64,000 nucleotides of DNA, taken from Thelephora terrestris. Its lineage: Eukaryota > Basidiomycota > Agaricomycetes > Thelephorales > Thelephoraceae. The stretch is from assembly GCA_015956445.1 (NCBI GenBank), contig WIUZ02000001.1, positions 4,402,001-4,466,000 of the forward strand, written 5' to 3'. The position numbers were made by a program, and so were the translations under genes. The notes beneath the pieces were generated by a model that saw nothing but the letters and a program-made list of their open reading frames with translations, ran no database searches and was not told the origin of the DNA. Of this stretch, positions 23,873 through 35,048 are shown one piece after another. Within the stretch, counting starts at the first letter, position 1; each line of letters starts with the position of its first letter.

Positions 23873-25801
23873 ATGGTGCAGACAGTCAACGTTACAGTGG
23901 ATAACGTGAGCCCTTTGATCACCTATTCCCCTCCGGAGGCCTGGCACGAAGGAACCGTCGAGGACCAGTTCTTGCCACAGTGAGTTGCACTATCCGTTCA
24001 ACTCCTCCCTCGTCCTTTGACCCCTTCCACCCTAGGTATTACGACCAAACGTACACTCAAGCGGTCGAATTCGGTGCTTCCGCCACATTATCCTTCAACG
24101 GGACGACGGTGTGGATATATGGCGCCAAGAGACCCAATCATGGACCATTCAACACTACCCTCGACGGTACACCGTACTACGACACCGGCTACTCAGCCAC
24201 CAACCTTTTCCAACGAGTCCTCTTCCCCGGGCAAAGTCTCTCCGACGGTACCCATACCGTGACTATCATCGATTCGCCTGCGCAATCTACGGCGCCGTAT
24301 TTAGATGTTGATTATGTGCGTTTTCCTTTCCTCGATTTCTTTCTCTCCTCACTCGTTGGTCCGTAGATCGTTTACCAGGTGCAAGTTCCAGACGGATACA
24401 ACCAACTCAAACAAGAAGACACTGACAAAGCCTTCAAATGGTTTCCCTCCCCCGAGTGGAGCAACAACCCACAGAACGTTTCCGGTTACAGTGACGGCAC
24501 CGGGCAGTGAGCATCCGCCCAGATTCAGGCCCGTGTCCCCCCCTCACCTTGGCTTTTTTCCTAGTACGACGACATCTCCAGATGCGTACATGCTTTATAC
24601 GTTTGAAGTGAGTACCCTTATCATCTGTACGCGTGTCATTCGGCCAACCAACAGTTTTCAGGGTGATTGCGCTCCGCTGGCTCACGAAGATTAGTCTCCC
24701 TGACGATCAAACAGGTGCTCACGTGGAGATCTATGGGGCCGTTGGGCCTTCCTCTGGCAACTACACAGTCCAAGTCGACAACGGGACTCCTTTCCTCTTC
24801 AATGGCACCAAGGTCAACCTTACCCCGCAAACACTCCTTTATCAAGACAATAGTCTCGCTCCTGGCACACATACAGTAAACATCTCAAACTCACCGTTTA
24901 CGGGGCAGAGTCTGAGCATCGACTTTGCGATCATCTACTCCTCACAGCCGCCAGGGTGAGCCTACATTTCCTAATTTATGACGTTTCTGTGATCTGATTT
25001 ATATCGTGTCCTGAAACTCTGGCAGGTCTCCTTCGGCGTAAGGGTGTATTCTCTGTATTCTGTGAAACTGATGACTGAATTGACCTTTTTAAGGCTCAGC
25101 GGGGGGACTATCGGGGGAATCGCGGTTGGGGCATGCGCTGGTATCCTTCTCATTCTTTTCGGCGTGTTTTTTTGGTGGCGACGTCGTCACAGACATCCAG
25201 GATTGATCTCCGCCGAAGATCCCAAGTCCACTGCCGATACCGGTCCTGTAACCTTCCACACCCCATCACTCCCCGCCACCGTCGAACGACAACACCTAAT
25301 ATCAAACGCTTCCCTCACCACCGACCCCAGTCTGATAAATCCCTCCTCGACCCTCAACCCGACACCACCACAATCCAACTCTTCAGGATCAAACGCGGAC
25401 TCAAGAGCCAGGCTTATCTTGCATAACCCAACCCCTTCGTTTGGTAATTCTGGTCATGAATTACAGGAAATGTTCTCTGGGCCCGAAATCACCGTACCAA
25501 ACCAAAATCCCGGCCACGTATGTGATTCAGACACACGCTTTTTCGGTTGCCTAACTTCCTCCCGTTCGATTGTTTACAGGCATCGAGACCGCTTCCACAA
25601 CCCGGCCGGCCTAACCCCCCTCCAACCACTCTCGTGCTAGCGCCAGTAATTGAAGGCGACCTCCGCGCCATGCGTATGCAAGTGGAGGGTCGGTCGCAGG
25701 ACTTCGGGCCAGTATCCTTCCTCCCGGATCCTGAACACGATGGGAACATCTTACCGCCAGACTACAATCAGGCCATACAACCTTTCCCATCCACACGGTA
25801 A
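23873..25801 (+). CDS. Array gene A: two-domain ectodomain, single-TM protein with PPxY tail
   Basis: Start MVQTVNVTVDNVSPLITYSP. Ectodomain unit 1 contains FGASATLSFNGTTVWIYGAK, then YLDVDY and a YQVQVPDGY strand. Unit 2 contains GAHVEIYGAVGPSSGNYTVQ and SLSIDFAIIYSS. Both read as beta-sandwich modules with many N-glycosylation sequons. One membrane span (GGIAVGACAGILLILFGVFF) is followed by WWRRRHRH and a Ser/Pro-rich tail containing DTGPVTFHTPSLPA and MRMQVEGRSQDFGPV and ending LPPDYNQAIQPFP. No N-terminal signal peptide is visible, so membrane insertion may rely on the single span. Introns fall after FLPQ, after YLDVDY and around the DAYMLYTFE exon, the same plan as genes B and D. The family is common in Agaricomycetes and has no known function. 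The tail resembles that of gene E. Confidence 0.75.
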
Positions 25802-26611
25802 CGTTGACCGTCCATCCATCCATCCCGCATACATGATGACCGCATAACTGCATACCCTCATTTGTTTGATATCTTTACTGTTTTGCCCTCTCTTTCTTCC
25901 CGGTGTTTTTCTTGTTTCGGTGACTGTTTTACCTACCGCTCATTATATTCATTCATGTCTCAATTGCTATTTTTACGTGTAGATACCTCCCCTACCACGA
26001 CCCTTGTTGCACGTCTTTCCATTCCCTCGGAGGTTACTATCATGCCCGAGGACTACGACATTGTTTTGCACTAGCAAATTAGACTACGACTCACCGTGTG
26101 CGGCCTTAATTGCGTGTTACTTGATGCAGTTCTACAGCCATCGACCATCATGTCGGGCGATTTGCTCACCACGAGCACGGTGATGCGGGCTGAAACAGAT
26201 TCGATCCGTGCACCGCTCCTCTACGTACCATCTGGCGCGGGATGACGACGAAAAATTCTCCCACCGCTGCTGGTTCGTACCACTGCAAGCGCTGGTGGGC
26301 GCCGTCCAAATTGACGGGCGATTTGATCGTAACAATTCGTTTGTTCGGGAAATGAGAAGGATATATCTATGGGTCAGGGTCGGGGTCTTATTTGCCCTTC
26401 CCTCTGGCCAACCCTCGCTTTTTCTCCCCCTCGTTCATTCAGAACTGCTTTTCACTTTTGGCTCTCGGCTGGTCGCCATCGAACACGTTCCTTACCACCT
26501 CTCACGAAAGCAGTGCCGCATCTCGGGCGCAGGTCGCTCTGGACGAGTCCTCTCTCTTCCATATCGCTGAACCGACCTTCTTTTTTTCTTACTCCCTCTG
26601 GCCCTACGTCG
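25802..26611. promoter_or_regulatory. Spacer and promoter of array gene B
   Basis: The right part (about 26380-26560) is shared, with divergence, with the regions before the pseudogene (30270-30430) and before gene D (32900-33110). Shared pieces include GGCTGGTCGCCATCGAACA against GGTTGGTCACCGCCGAACA, and CGCATCTCGGGCGCAGG against CGCATCTCTGGCGCAGG. So the promoter was copied with the gene. The left part holds the 3' end of gene A. Confidence 0.55.
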
Positions 26612-28529
26612 ATGGTCCAAATGGTGAACGTGACTTTGGACGATTACAGTCCTGTGATCGACTACTCGCCCCGTTGGGTTGATGGATCGACCGCAGATCC
26701 CTATTGGAAGTCGTGAGTGGTCTCGAAAGCGCCTCTGAACCGTTGGGCTTCTCTCACCACATATGTTGCGTGAGCGTTTAGGTACACGAACAACGGAACG
26801 TACACGTTGACCGCGACCTACGGAGCCTCCGCCTCTCTAACCTTCAACGGGACCGCGATATGGATCTACGGCGCGAGGAGAAGCACCCATGGACAGTACA
26901 ACATCTCGCTGGACGGACAGCTTTCTTATTATGACGACGGTTATTCCGGGAGTCCGTTGTTCCAACAGGTCTTGTTTGCCGCTGTGGGCTTGGATGGTAC
27001 CAAACCGCATACTGTGTCTATCATTAACGCGTACACGGACCCTGTAGCACCGTATTTGGATGTTGATTCTGTGAGTGTTTCCTTGATACGGACCCTTGGT
27101 TTGGAATCTGAACGTCGAACTGTTTTGCGCGTCGTTTGATTGTGGTAGATTGTCTATCAGATGGGGATCCCGGCTGGTTATCAAGAGGTCAAGCAACAAG
27201 ACGATGCTAGCAATTTTCGGTATTCGGCGTCTGGGTGGAGTACCAATCCAGAGAACCTGGCGAGCTACGACGGTGGTACTGGACAGTGAGCATTTTCTCG
27301 GCCGATACTTAGGTCCCCCGGATGCCAACGCTGACCCGTACAAAACCCCCGAAGTTCTACGTCGTTGGGCGACGCATACGTGGACTACACGTTTCAGGTA
27401 GGCGACGCCCTGCGACCCCCTTTTCATCCCAACGGAGGTATCGGTGCTGATTAAGGAACGTTCTAGGGTGATTGCCAACTTCTGTCGCTTGGAGTTTTTT
27501 TTTTGTTTTTCATATCGTCGTTGACGCTGAGATTCCGCGGCAGGGTCGCATGTTGAGCTTTATGGAGCCGTCGGCCCGTTCGGTGGTCTCTTTACGGTCC
27601 AGATCGATGATGGTCCGCTGGAGACCTTGAACGCTACCAGGAGCAAATTCACCCCGCAGATAGTTTTGTATCAGGGAAGTGGGCTGGGACCGAGGAATCA
27701 TACGATGAGGGTTACGAACGCTCCGTTCTCGGGGCAGACCCTCAGCATCGATTATGCTATTGTGGGACAGCCGTCGTGAGTTATTACAGCCGCGATTTAG
27801 GGTATTCCCGCGTGAGGGCTAACGCATTTGCAGCACTGGCAGCGATCCTCCATCGCTCACACCCGCGCCCACGCCTTCTCCAAAGTGAGTGGGCGGTCAT
27901 CGCCATATAGTGATTTTGCCCCCTTTTCCGTTGACCCCCCACGTGGTTTCCTCAGGTTTGGCGGCGGTGTCATCGGGGGCATAGCCGCTGGTTCCGCCGG
28001 TCTTCTCCTCGTCACGATGGCTTTGTTGCTGTTGTGGTGTCGGCGGCGGCATATAAAGTCGGCCGTTCGCCCGCGAGATGTGTTAGACGCCGAATTTGCG
28101 AACGAAGGCAATGGTTATGCAGGGGATTCCTCGACCCGCCTCACTCCTTGGCTTAACAGCACGGTTCCGGGGTATCGCGCTGCCCCTGCGCCTAAACCTC
28201 GCTTTCCCCCTTCTGCTGGATATGACTTGCGGGGGCGAGACGATGCGGCGCTTTATCGGGGTTCGTACTTGGAGGAGCCTGCCACGCCCTTTACGGCTCA
28301 ACCGCAGTTTGGTGTGCATAATGCGGATGGTGGCGGTGGTGGATCTAGGCCGTTGCCTAACGCTGCGGAGGAGAAGAGGCGGTTCGGCGCGGCGATAAGG
28401 GAGCGAGATCGTCAGGCGGAGGAGGGTCGTGCGCAGGGAATTGGGCTGGAAGCTTTGGTTCCTCTGAGGGGCACCGATGGGGTGGTTCTCCCTCCGGACT
28501 ACGATCAAGTTACTCACCCTTCTACTTGA
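26612..28529 (+). CDS. Array gene B: two-domain ectodomain, single-TM protein with PPxY tail
   Basis: Start MVQMVNVTLDDYSPVIDYSP. Ectodomain unit 1 contains YGASASLTFNGTAIWIYGAR and YDDGYSGSPLFQQVLF. Unit 2 contains GSHVELYGAVGPFGGLFTVQ and GQTLSIDYAIVGQPS. The span GGIAAGSAGLLLVTMALLLL is followed by WCRRRHIK. The cytoplasmic tail has NADGGGGGSRPLPNAAEEKR, an Arg/Glu-rich stretch, and ends LPPDYDQVTHPST. The first intron begins after TGG AAG TC (GTGAGT) and ends TTTAG before TACACG. Sequence is closest to gene D and to the decayed copy between them. It has no visible signal peptide. The tail, with the PPDY (PPxY) motif, suggests a WW-domain ligand, e.g. of Rsp5/Nedd4 ubiquitin ligases; that is inference from the motif alone. 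Confidence 0.75.
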
Positions 28530-29026
28530 GAAGAGAAAAGGCAAAAATGAAGTAACCTCGGCGGATTCGCCTCTCTCGTGGTGTTGTTGAAACGCGCTTT
28601 ATTATTATTCGCATGTTTTTGATGGTGTATATACCTCTGGGAACGCTTCGTGTTGTTGCATTGCAGTCGTTTGTAGCTTTGTGTATTCTCTACTTTGAAG
28701 ACTGAAGCTCGTCGGTCACTCTTCATCAGCTTCGGGTGAGCCCGCAGCCCTCCTGCCAGTGTCAGTGGTTCATCGCTAATGCGACCAAGACGAAGGCTGA
28801 AAGGAATTGGAGTTGTACCCTGTGAAAAGTCCTGCGCTTGGAATTTGGTCAAATTCGACTTAGTCACAAGTTCAGTTATTTTTTGGCAACTGAGGAAGGT
28901 GGGCTAAATCGCCCAAATTTTGGTTGCTACAGCTTTTACAGTGTACAGGCTATGGAGATGAGTTTATCAAAGTGCGAACACTAGGAACCCCAGGCTAGAC
29001 ATCAGCACGCTGGAGGTTATCCAACA
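28530..29026. other. 3' region of array gene B
   Basis: This holds the 3' UTR of gene B. The part GTTGTTGCATTGCAGTCGTT at about 28650 recurs after the pseudogene at about 31854, so the duplication unit includes the 3' UTR. No gene is seen. Confidence 0.5.
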
Positions 29027-29215
29027 CTGAGTGACTGTCCGCAGGAATAGGTTAGACAACAAATATACATATCTGCCGTGGAAGGGTGCCAGTTGCCGAG
29101 TTTCGCGGTGTTCCTGTGCCCTACAGAGCGGTCTGGGCCCCTTGCATTCCTTATGAGTCCACAAATGCTCATCTGGATTCGAATGTACACTGTGAATTCT
29201 ACAGATAGTCACCCA
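29027..29215 (-). mobile_element. MITE-like element, inverted copy 4
   Basis: Read on the minus strand it starts TGGGTGACTATCTGT (29215-29201), matches copy 2 through GTGTACATTCGAATCCAGAT, GTGGACTCATAAGG and GGCAACTGGCACCCTTCCAC, and ends at the imperfect inverted end GCGGACAGTCACTCA. At 189 bp it is close to copy 2 in size. With copies 1-3 it brackets the first two genes of the array. Confidence 0.7.
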
Positions 29216-30439
29216 TTGGTTCTGTTTACCAGTACAGAGTAAACCAGCCTAATCTTGAGATCTAGAACTGGTAACTCAAAGCGGCATGCTGAGAAAATGC
29301 GCAGGGCCGCTGCGCGGCTCTGAAGTCATTCAGTGCCTTGGCGTTAATTCCGATCCTCGGCATGCAGTGTTATTGTTAACGCCACAGACGGAGCCGTCGT
29401 GATTCGCCCCTGGTCACATCTAGGGCTCTAGTAGCGACGAGGGGAAGAGGACCGCTGGAAGTTGACCTCGCTGGACGGGATCATTTTTCTCAGGAGGACA
29501 ACCACCCAGAGCGAATTGTTGCCTGGAGATGGGTCATCCCACGGTAGCATGACCAACACCCTCGGCAATGATTGGGCTATGTATTGGGGTGTGTCCCTGT
29601 GGACGGGGGAAGACGCGGTCTCCCACCATCCATCCTGTTCCACGAAGAAATAGAACGAACAGTTGAAATCCGACTAGAGGGAACGGTGGAATTGTCTGCT
29701 GTTCGGGTTTGCGTGCGGTGACGGTGGGTAGCGGGGAAGGCCAGGTTGTCGTGAGTGGGGCTGGTGCCTCTTGATGCGACGATGTGCCAGGTTTAGTTCC
29801 CGCGATCAAACGCGAGGAATGATTTCGATCCGCTCTGTTGCCACGCTACTGAGAGGTGGTTGCATGGCCCCTTTTCTCTGCGATGATCCGGGGTATGTGG
29901 AACATGATTTCGACAGCCTAAAGTGACATACTCTCAACGAGGGATATGCATCTGGCAAACGTCGGCACACTCGAGGTGACCGTGGGCGACGTCTATCACA
30001 CCACCCATGCCTTCCAAATGCTTATCTACCTCCTGTAGGCTCGTATTGCCTCGAATCCCAGCAGAAATCGTCGCGACCATGGGGACGCGTGGAACAAGTC
30101 CGAAACATCGCTGTACGCTTTCCCAGATCGCGTTTATTCCGCACGCTAATCTCTTTCAACCGAACGGTTTGCTCGTCCTGCCACCGCTGATTGTGCTTTT
30201 CTGAGGTGACTCGAGGGCGGTTTCATCGTGTCAACGTACTCAAGCGGATATCCCTTCCAATCCAGTGTACCTTTCAGCTTTAGCCTCTGGTCGGTCATCA
30301 TCGCCGAACGTGCTTAGCGCTTAGCGCATTCCTCACTATCCGTCCTTCGTTCACCCCGCCCGCTTCATACGGAGGAGCTGCACCCAGAGCGCAGGAAGAT
30401 TTGAAGGAACCCCTACTCCTACCCCACAAGGCTCGAAGG
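29216..30439. other. Intergenic region before the pseudogene, unresolved small frames
   Basis: About 1.2 kb. On the minus strand at 29428-29809 there are two Pro/Ser/Thr-rich open frames that could be exons of a small gene (one contains NNSLWVVVLLRK), but I recognise no family and support no model. From about 30270 to 30430 it carries the decayed promoter copy shared with genes B and D. Confidence 0.35.
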
Positions 30440-31747
30440 ATGAACGCGACTTTTGGCGATTTTTATTCCTGCGATCGAGGACGCCCCTGCTCGGGCGTGG
30501 ATTGACGGATCTACCGCGGATCCCTTCTGACAGATGCGAGAGTTGCCGGTACCAATCTCTAATCTGAGGGGCTATTTTCCATCAATTCTTCTCCTGAACT
30601 TTTCCGTGGGACGTTCTCAACACCCTCTTCTCCTTTCCGTCGCTCCCACACTGCATCGTACTGGAGTTCAGCCAATACGCGACGACAGCGGAACGTTCAT
30701 TGTGGCGTCGACGTGTGGAGCCTGCGCTCCAGTCGCCATCAACAGGTTTGCGGCATGGACCGATGGCCCAGGGGAATCAATCATGGTCACATAATCCCGC
30801 GTCGAATGGATGTGTCTGTCGTGGTAACGGTTACCACAACTTCATTTACTCCAGAGTTCCCCCACTTCCTCTTCCTAGGCACTGGGCCATGGTGGGGTCT
30901 CGGGTCGAGCCTTAAGTGTGACTAGACCATCTGGTGGCCCCCTTTACGGTCGAACTCTACGACGGTTGATCGACGGCATTGAGCGCTTCCAGGGGCAGAC
31001 CCTCTCAGCGGGCAGATCCATTTTGGGGGCGGTCTAGGCCCAAGAATCCACACGATAAGGAGTATGAATGAGGTTAGACTTTCAGAGCCGCTGTGAGTTC
31101 TATACAATAATTTGGCTACTTTTCCATACATAACAACTGATGAACACCTATCACCTACAGCTCTAGCAGTGATTCGGCTCCCTTCGCCCTCGTGAGCGAT
31201 GGTTATGATTGTCGCTCTTGGCGCTTCGCTTCCCCATTGACTGGCGATGTTTCTCCGGCTGCGTGGACACTTTGTGGGAGGTGCAGTCTCTGGGTCTCCA
31301 GCTCCACCGGCATCATGTAAATCTTATCGCTCTCTTGGTACCGTTAACGACACAGACCGCCCGCCATTCTTCTGTACGATGCATCACAGAGAGAATTCGC
31401 CTCCAACAACGGCAACGATAGCGCGGCGGGTCTTTCGACCCACCTCACTCCTTCGGTAACAGCATAATCACACGGTATTGCGTTGCCTTCCCGCCATCCA
31501 TTGATTTCCGCTCAGTCAGACGGAACGTCCCCTCGCTTTACCGGTATTCGTGCCTATCGGAGGATTCGTCAGCTTCGAGATTCGCCGTGCGGAATGCGGA
31601 TTGGTTGTGCGTTCTTCATCTGATGCTGCGGACGTGAATAGCGCCGAGAGATTTGGGCCATCAGGCGGAGGGTCTGCTCAGGATTCCGCGCCGCCTACGA
31701 AGTATTATGAGCCAACTCAGCCTTCTGCCACTTCGGACATACGTTGA
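30440..31747 (+). pseudogene. Decayed copy of the B/D-type array gene
   Basis: The start ATGAACGCGACTTTTGGCGA followed by TTCCTGCGATCGAGGACGCC matches the start of gene B. GGATTGACGGATCTACCGCG and CGGAACGTTCATTGTGGCGT match its first exon junction and ectodomain, and ACGAAGTATTATGAGCCAAC near 31700 matches the tail that reads PPDYDQVTHP in gene B. Between these landmarks stops and frame changes are frequent and most of the ectodomain is shortened, so no functional product is expected. Promoter and 3' UTR are also still recognisable. It lies between genes B and D in the same orientation, so it arose by tandem duplication. Confidence 0.75.
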
Positions 31748-33155
31748 GATAGCCTCACATCCACCCCCATCCCATGGCGTTGCGTATGCGCTTTCCGTGC
31801 GTTATCCAATTTCAATGGCTTTTTTGCTTAGATTCCCCTTGGGACACTCCGAGTTGTTGCATTGCAGTTGTTTGTAGGGTTGCGCGTTCCATCTGCGTCT
31901 GTGGGAAGTTTAAACCTATCAAACACTTGCTACTTATGTTACCCTCACGGTTCGGCTTGGTCCAATGCTCCCCGCCCGAGTCAGGGGTCGACGATGATCC
32001 CGTCATTCACTGCCCACGTTCATTTCCGGCAACTTGAATGAACTCTCGAATCTCACGGCCACTCATGACATAGGGATGTGTCACCACGAGCCAAATCCCC
32101 GGGTTTGTGTCTGTACAACTCGCTGTCTCGATATATGCATGCGGGTGAGGTGCACGGAAACGCTCTGGGCCGATAGCTTCCGTGCTGGATCGTGGATGCG
32201 AAGGAGACCTTGCGCCCCATTTCCACCTATCGCGGGGATGTTGACTGTCCACCTCTCTTCCCCCGCCTCACCAACGCATTTGATGGCCAGAACTTACGTA
32301 TGTCATATTCCCACTTGTTCAATAGCTTCGTTTGTCTCGCGCTCGCTCCCTCTCTTGTTCCCGTGTGTTGGCGTTTTGGAGAATGTTTCATCCCTTATTT
32401 GTCACTATCGTTTAGATTCTGCTCTATGCATATGTTCCTATGTCTACTTTCTGACCACGGCCCTCTCACACGTCTGCTTGTGCTGTCCGCCAATTTGTAT
32501 TGCCATTTCCTCGGATGTTGTTGCCATATTGTAGAACTTCCAACTGTTGGTATCGATAGCGGATTTACCGCGACTCTTGGAGCAGTGCCAGGTCGCGGAC
32601 TCAATGGACTAAGGGGGAAAGGTGCACAGCCATCAGCCACTTACATGCCACGCAAAGTGATCGGCACTGGCAGCCCACGCGATCAAGCGCTTTCCGCATC
32701 CGCATCTTAACCTGGATTCCCCCCTGCGCTGTCGTAGCGGGGAGGAGTGCGTCGGCCACGATTCCTTCGCCCCACCAGCATTTGTTGTTTTGTTTTTTTC
32801 CCTGGGCTGAAACGAGCCGGGGACGGTTTGACCGTATCGGCAGACTGAAGTGTATCATGATATGGATAGCATATATCTGGAGGAGAGGTCGTGCGAGGGT
32901 CGCGTTCTTTGTCCGCCTTCTGTCTTTCCTTCCCTTCCTTCGCTCAGTCCAGGTTTTCATCCTTGAACCCTCGACCTTCGGTTGGTCACCGCCGAACATA
33001 CTGAGCCCACGGGACACACCTACGCGTTCTCTCTGTGCACTCCCCCCCCCCCCCTTCATACGAACCCACCGCATCTCTGGCGCAGGACGCTTGGAGATTC
33101 ACCCCCTTCGGCACCACAAAACGATAATTTCTCCCCAGTTGTTTGAGCCACGTCG
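31748..33155. other. Spacer and promoter of array gene D
   Basis: The left part continues the pseudogene's 3' UTR similarity. The middle (about 32030-32700) has overlapping open frames on both strands without recognisable content. The right part (about 32900-33110) is the third copy of the shared promoter and contains a C homopolymer at about 33042-33054. No gene is supported. Confidence 0.45.
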
Positions 33156-35048
33156 ATGGTTCAAGCGATAAACGTTACTTTAGACGACTTCAGTCCTGTG
33201 ATCCAATACTTGCCCGCTGGGAGATGGGGAGATGGACCGACGACGGATCCTTTTTGGCAGTCGTGAGTGTTATTATTGCTTTCTTCTCTTGCCTATTTGT
33301 GTATGGGTTCCTGACCCGCATCCCGTGGACGTCTAGGTACAGCAACAACGGAACGTCCACCTTGACGTCGACGTACGGCGCATCCGCCACTCTCACTTTC
33401 AACGGGACCGGGGTATGGATCTACGGCGCAATGAGAAGCAACCACGGACCGTACAACGTCACGTTGGACGGAGAACTTTACCAAGATAACGGTTACTACT
33501 CGGGCGACATATTCCAACAGGTCCTCTTTTCCGCAGTGGGTTTGGACGGTTCCACACCGCACACGGTGTCGATCATTAATTCTCCGACGGATCCGATACA
33601 ACAGCTTTTGGACGTTGATTATGTGAGTTTCTACCTTTATGACGTTGTATGAACCTCGGGTTGGAAGAAGCTGAACGTATGGTGGCAGATTGTGTATCAA
33701 ATGGAGATCCCGGATAACGAGCAAGAGGTGAACCTGCAGGATACCGCGAGCAATTTTCTGTATTCGACTTCTGGGTGGACCACAAGTCCGGCAAACCTTT
33801 CTAGCTACAACGGTACCACTGGGCAGTGAGTGTCGTTCCTTCCCGCGCTTGCTTCTTTGGACACCTGGCGCTGACGGTGTCGACCCTGAAGCACGACGTC
33901 ATTGGGTGGCGCCTATGTTGATTTCTCGTTCCAAGTAAGCATCCTTCACTTTCCCTAACCGAGAATTCATGTTGACGGTACACACTAGGGTGACCTGCAG
34001 TTTTGTCGTTCGGTATTCCCTTGTCGTTAACGCTGGGGTTTTGGCAGGGTCTCAAGTTGAGCTTTACGGTGTGGTTGGGCCGTCCAATGGCGCCTTTATG
34101 GTCCAACTCGACGGTGGTTTGTCGACGACCTTGAACGCTTCAAGGACCAGATCCTCTCCGCAGACGGTCTTGTACCAAGCAAACGGGCTGAATCCAGGAA
34201 ATCACACGATGAGGATTACCAACGCTCCGTTCTCGGGTCAGTCCCTCAGCCTCGATTATGCGGTTATTGGGCAGTCGAGGTGAGTTCTATGTTGCGACTC
34301 TACGATGAACCATTTATGACCGACGTGTGTCGGCTCCAGCATCAGTAACAATCAGACGTCACTCGGTCCCACGCCCACGCCCACGTCCCAACCCTCGTCT
34401 TCGTGAGCGACAATATCGCCCTCAGCGTTTCGCAGCCTTTTTAACTTTTGTTCAAGGTTAAGCGCAGGAGTTATTGGAGGCATAGCCGCCGGTGGCTTTG
34501 GTTTCGTCGTTGTCACTGTGGCCTTGTTGCTCTTGTGGTTTCGACGACGGCGACACAGAAAGCCAGTCGTTCTTCCGAATGATGTGCTGCAGGCCGAGTT
34601 CGCCCATGAAGATGAGACCGGTAGCCCGCTGAATTCTTCGACCCACCTCACACCTTTCCGGGTCTTTAACAATGTGATCTCGCGGCACCCCGACTCTGTA
34701 CCTCCGCCACTATCCTCGCCCTCCACTTTCCAAAACTCACCAGCACAGACGGATTTTTCGTTCAACCAGTCTCCTCGGCAACCGTCGCCTGCGCCTTCGT
34801 CGGGTCCGAGGTTGGTCGTGTATAATGCGGATGGCGTCGTGCTGGACTCTGCGTCCTTGACTGATCTCGCGGACGAGAAGAAACGATTGGCGATGAGGGA
34901 AAGGGAACGTCGGATGGGTGACGGTCGGACGTTTGATCCTGGACCGATTTTGAAGTTGGCTTCGAGGATACGGAACAGTGCTGGACAGTTGCCCCCAGAT
35001 TATCATTTGGCGACTCAGCCTTCCACTTCGAGAAATATGTTGAGGTAG
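33156..35048 (+). CDS. Array gene D: two-domain ectodomain, single-TM protein with PPxY tail
   Basis: Start MVQAINVTLDDFSPVIQYLP. Unit 1 contains YGASATLTFNGTGVWIYGAM, NHGPYNVTLDGELY and QQLLDVDY; unit 2 contains GSQVELYGVVGPSNGAFMVQ and GQSLSLDYAVIGQSR. The span GGIAAGGFGFVVVTVALLLL precedes WFRRRRHRK. The tail contains LVVYNADGVV, a basic/acidic helix (RLAMRERERRMGDGR) and ends LPPDYHLATQPSTSRNMLR. Exon borders match gene B, e.g. TGG CAG TC|GTGAGT joined to G TAC AGC. An intron at the span may use a GTGAGC donor near 34402. Like its relatives it lacks a clear signal peptide. Function is unknown. Confidence 0.75.

Noticed and set aside
32034-32710. Two long overlapping plus-strand frames
   Set aside because: Cys/Ser/Leu-rich without family features, without matching start context, and in the spacer between array copies.
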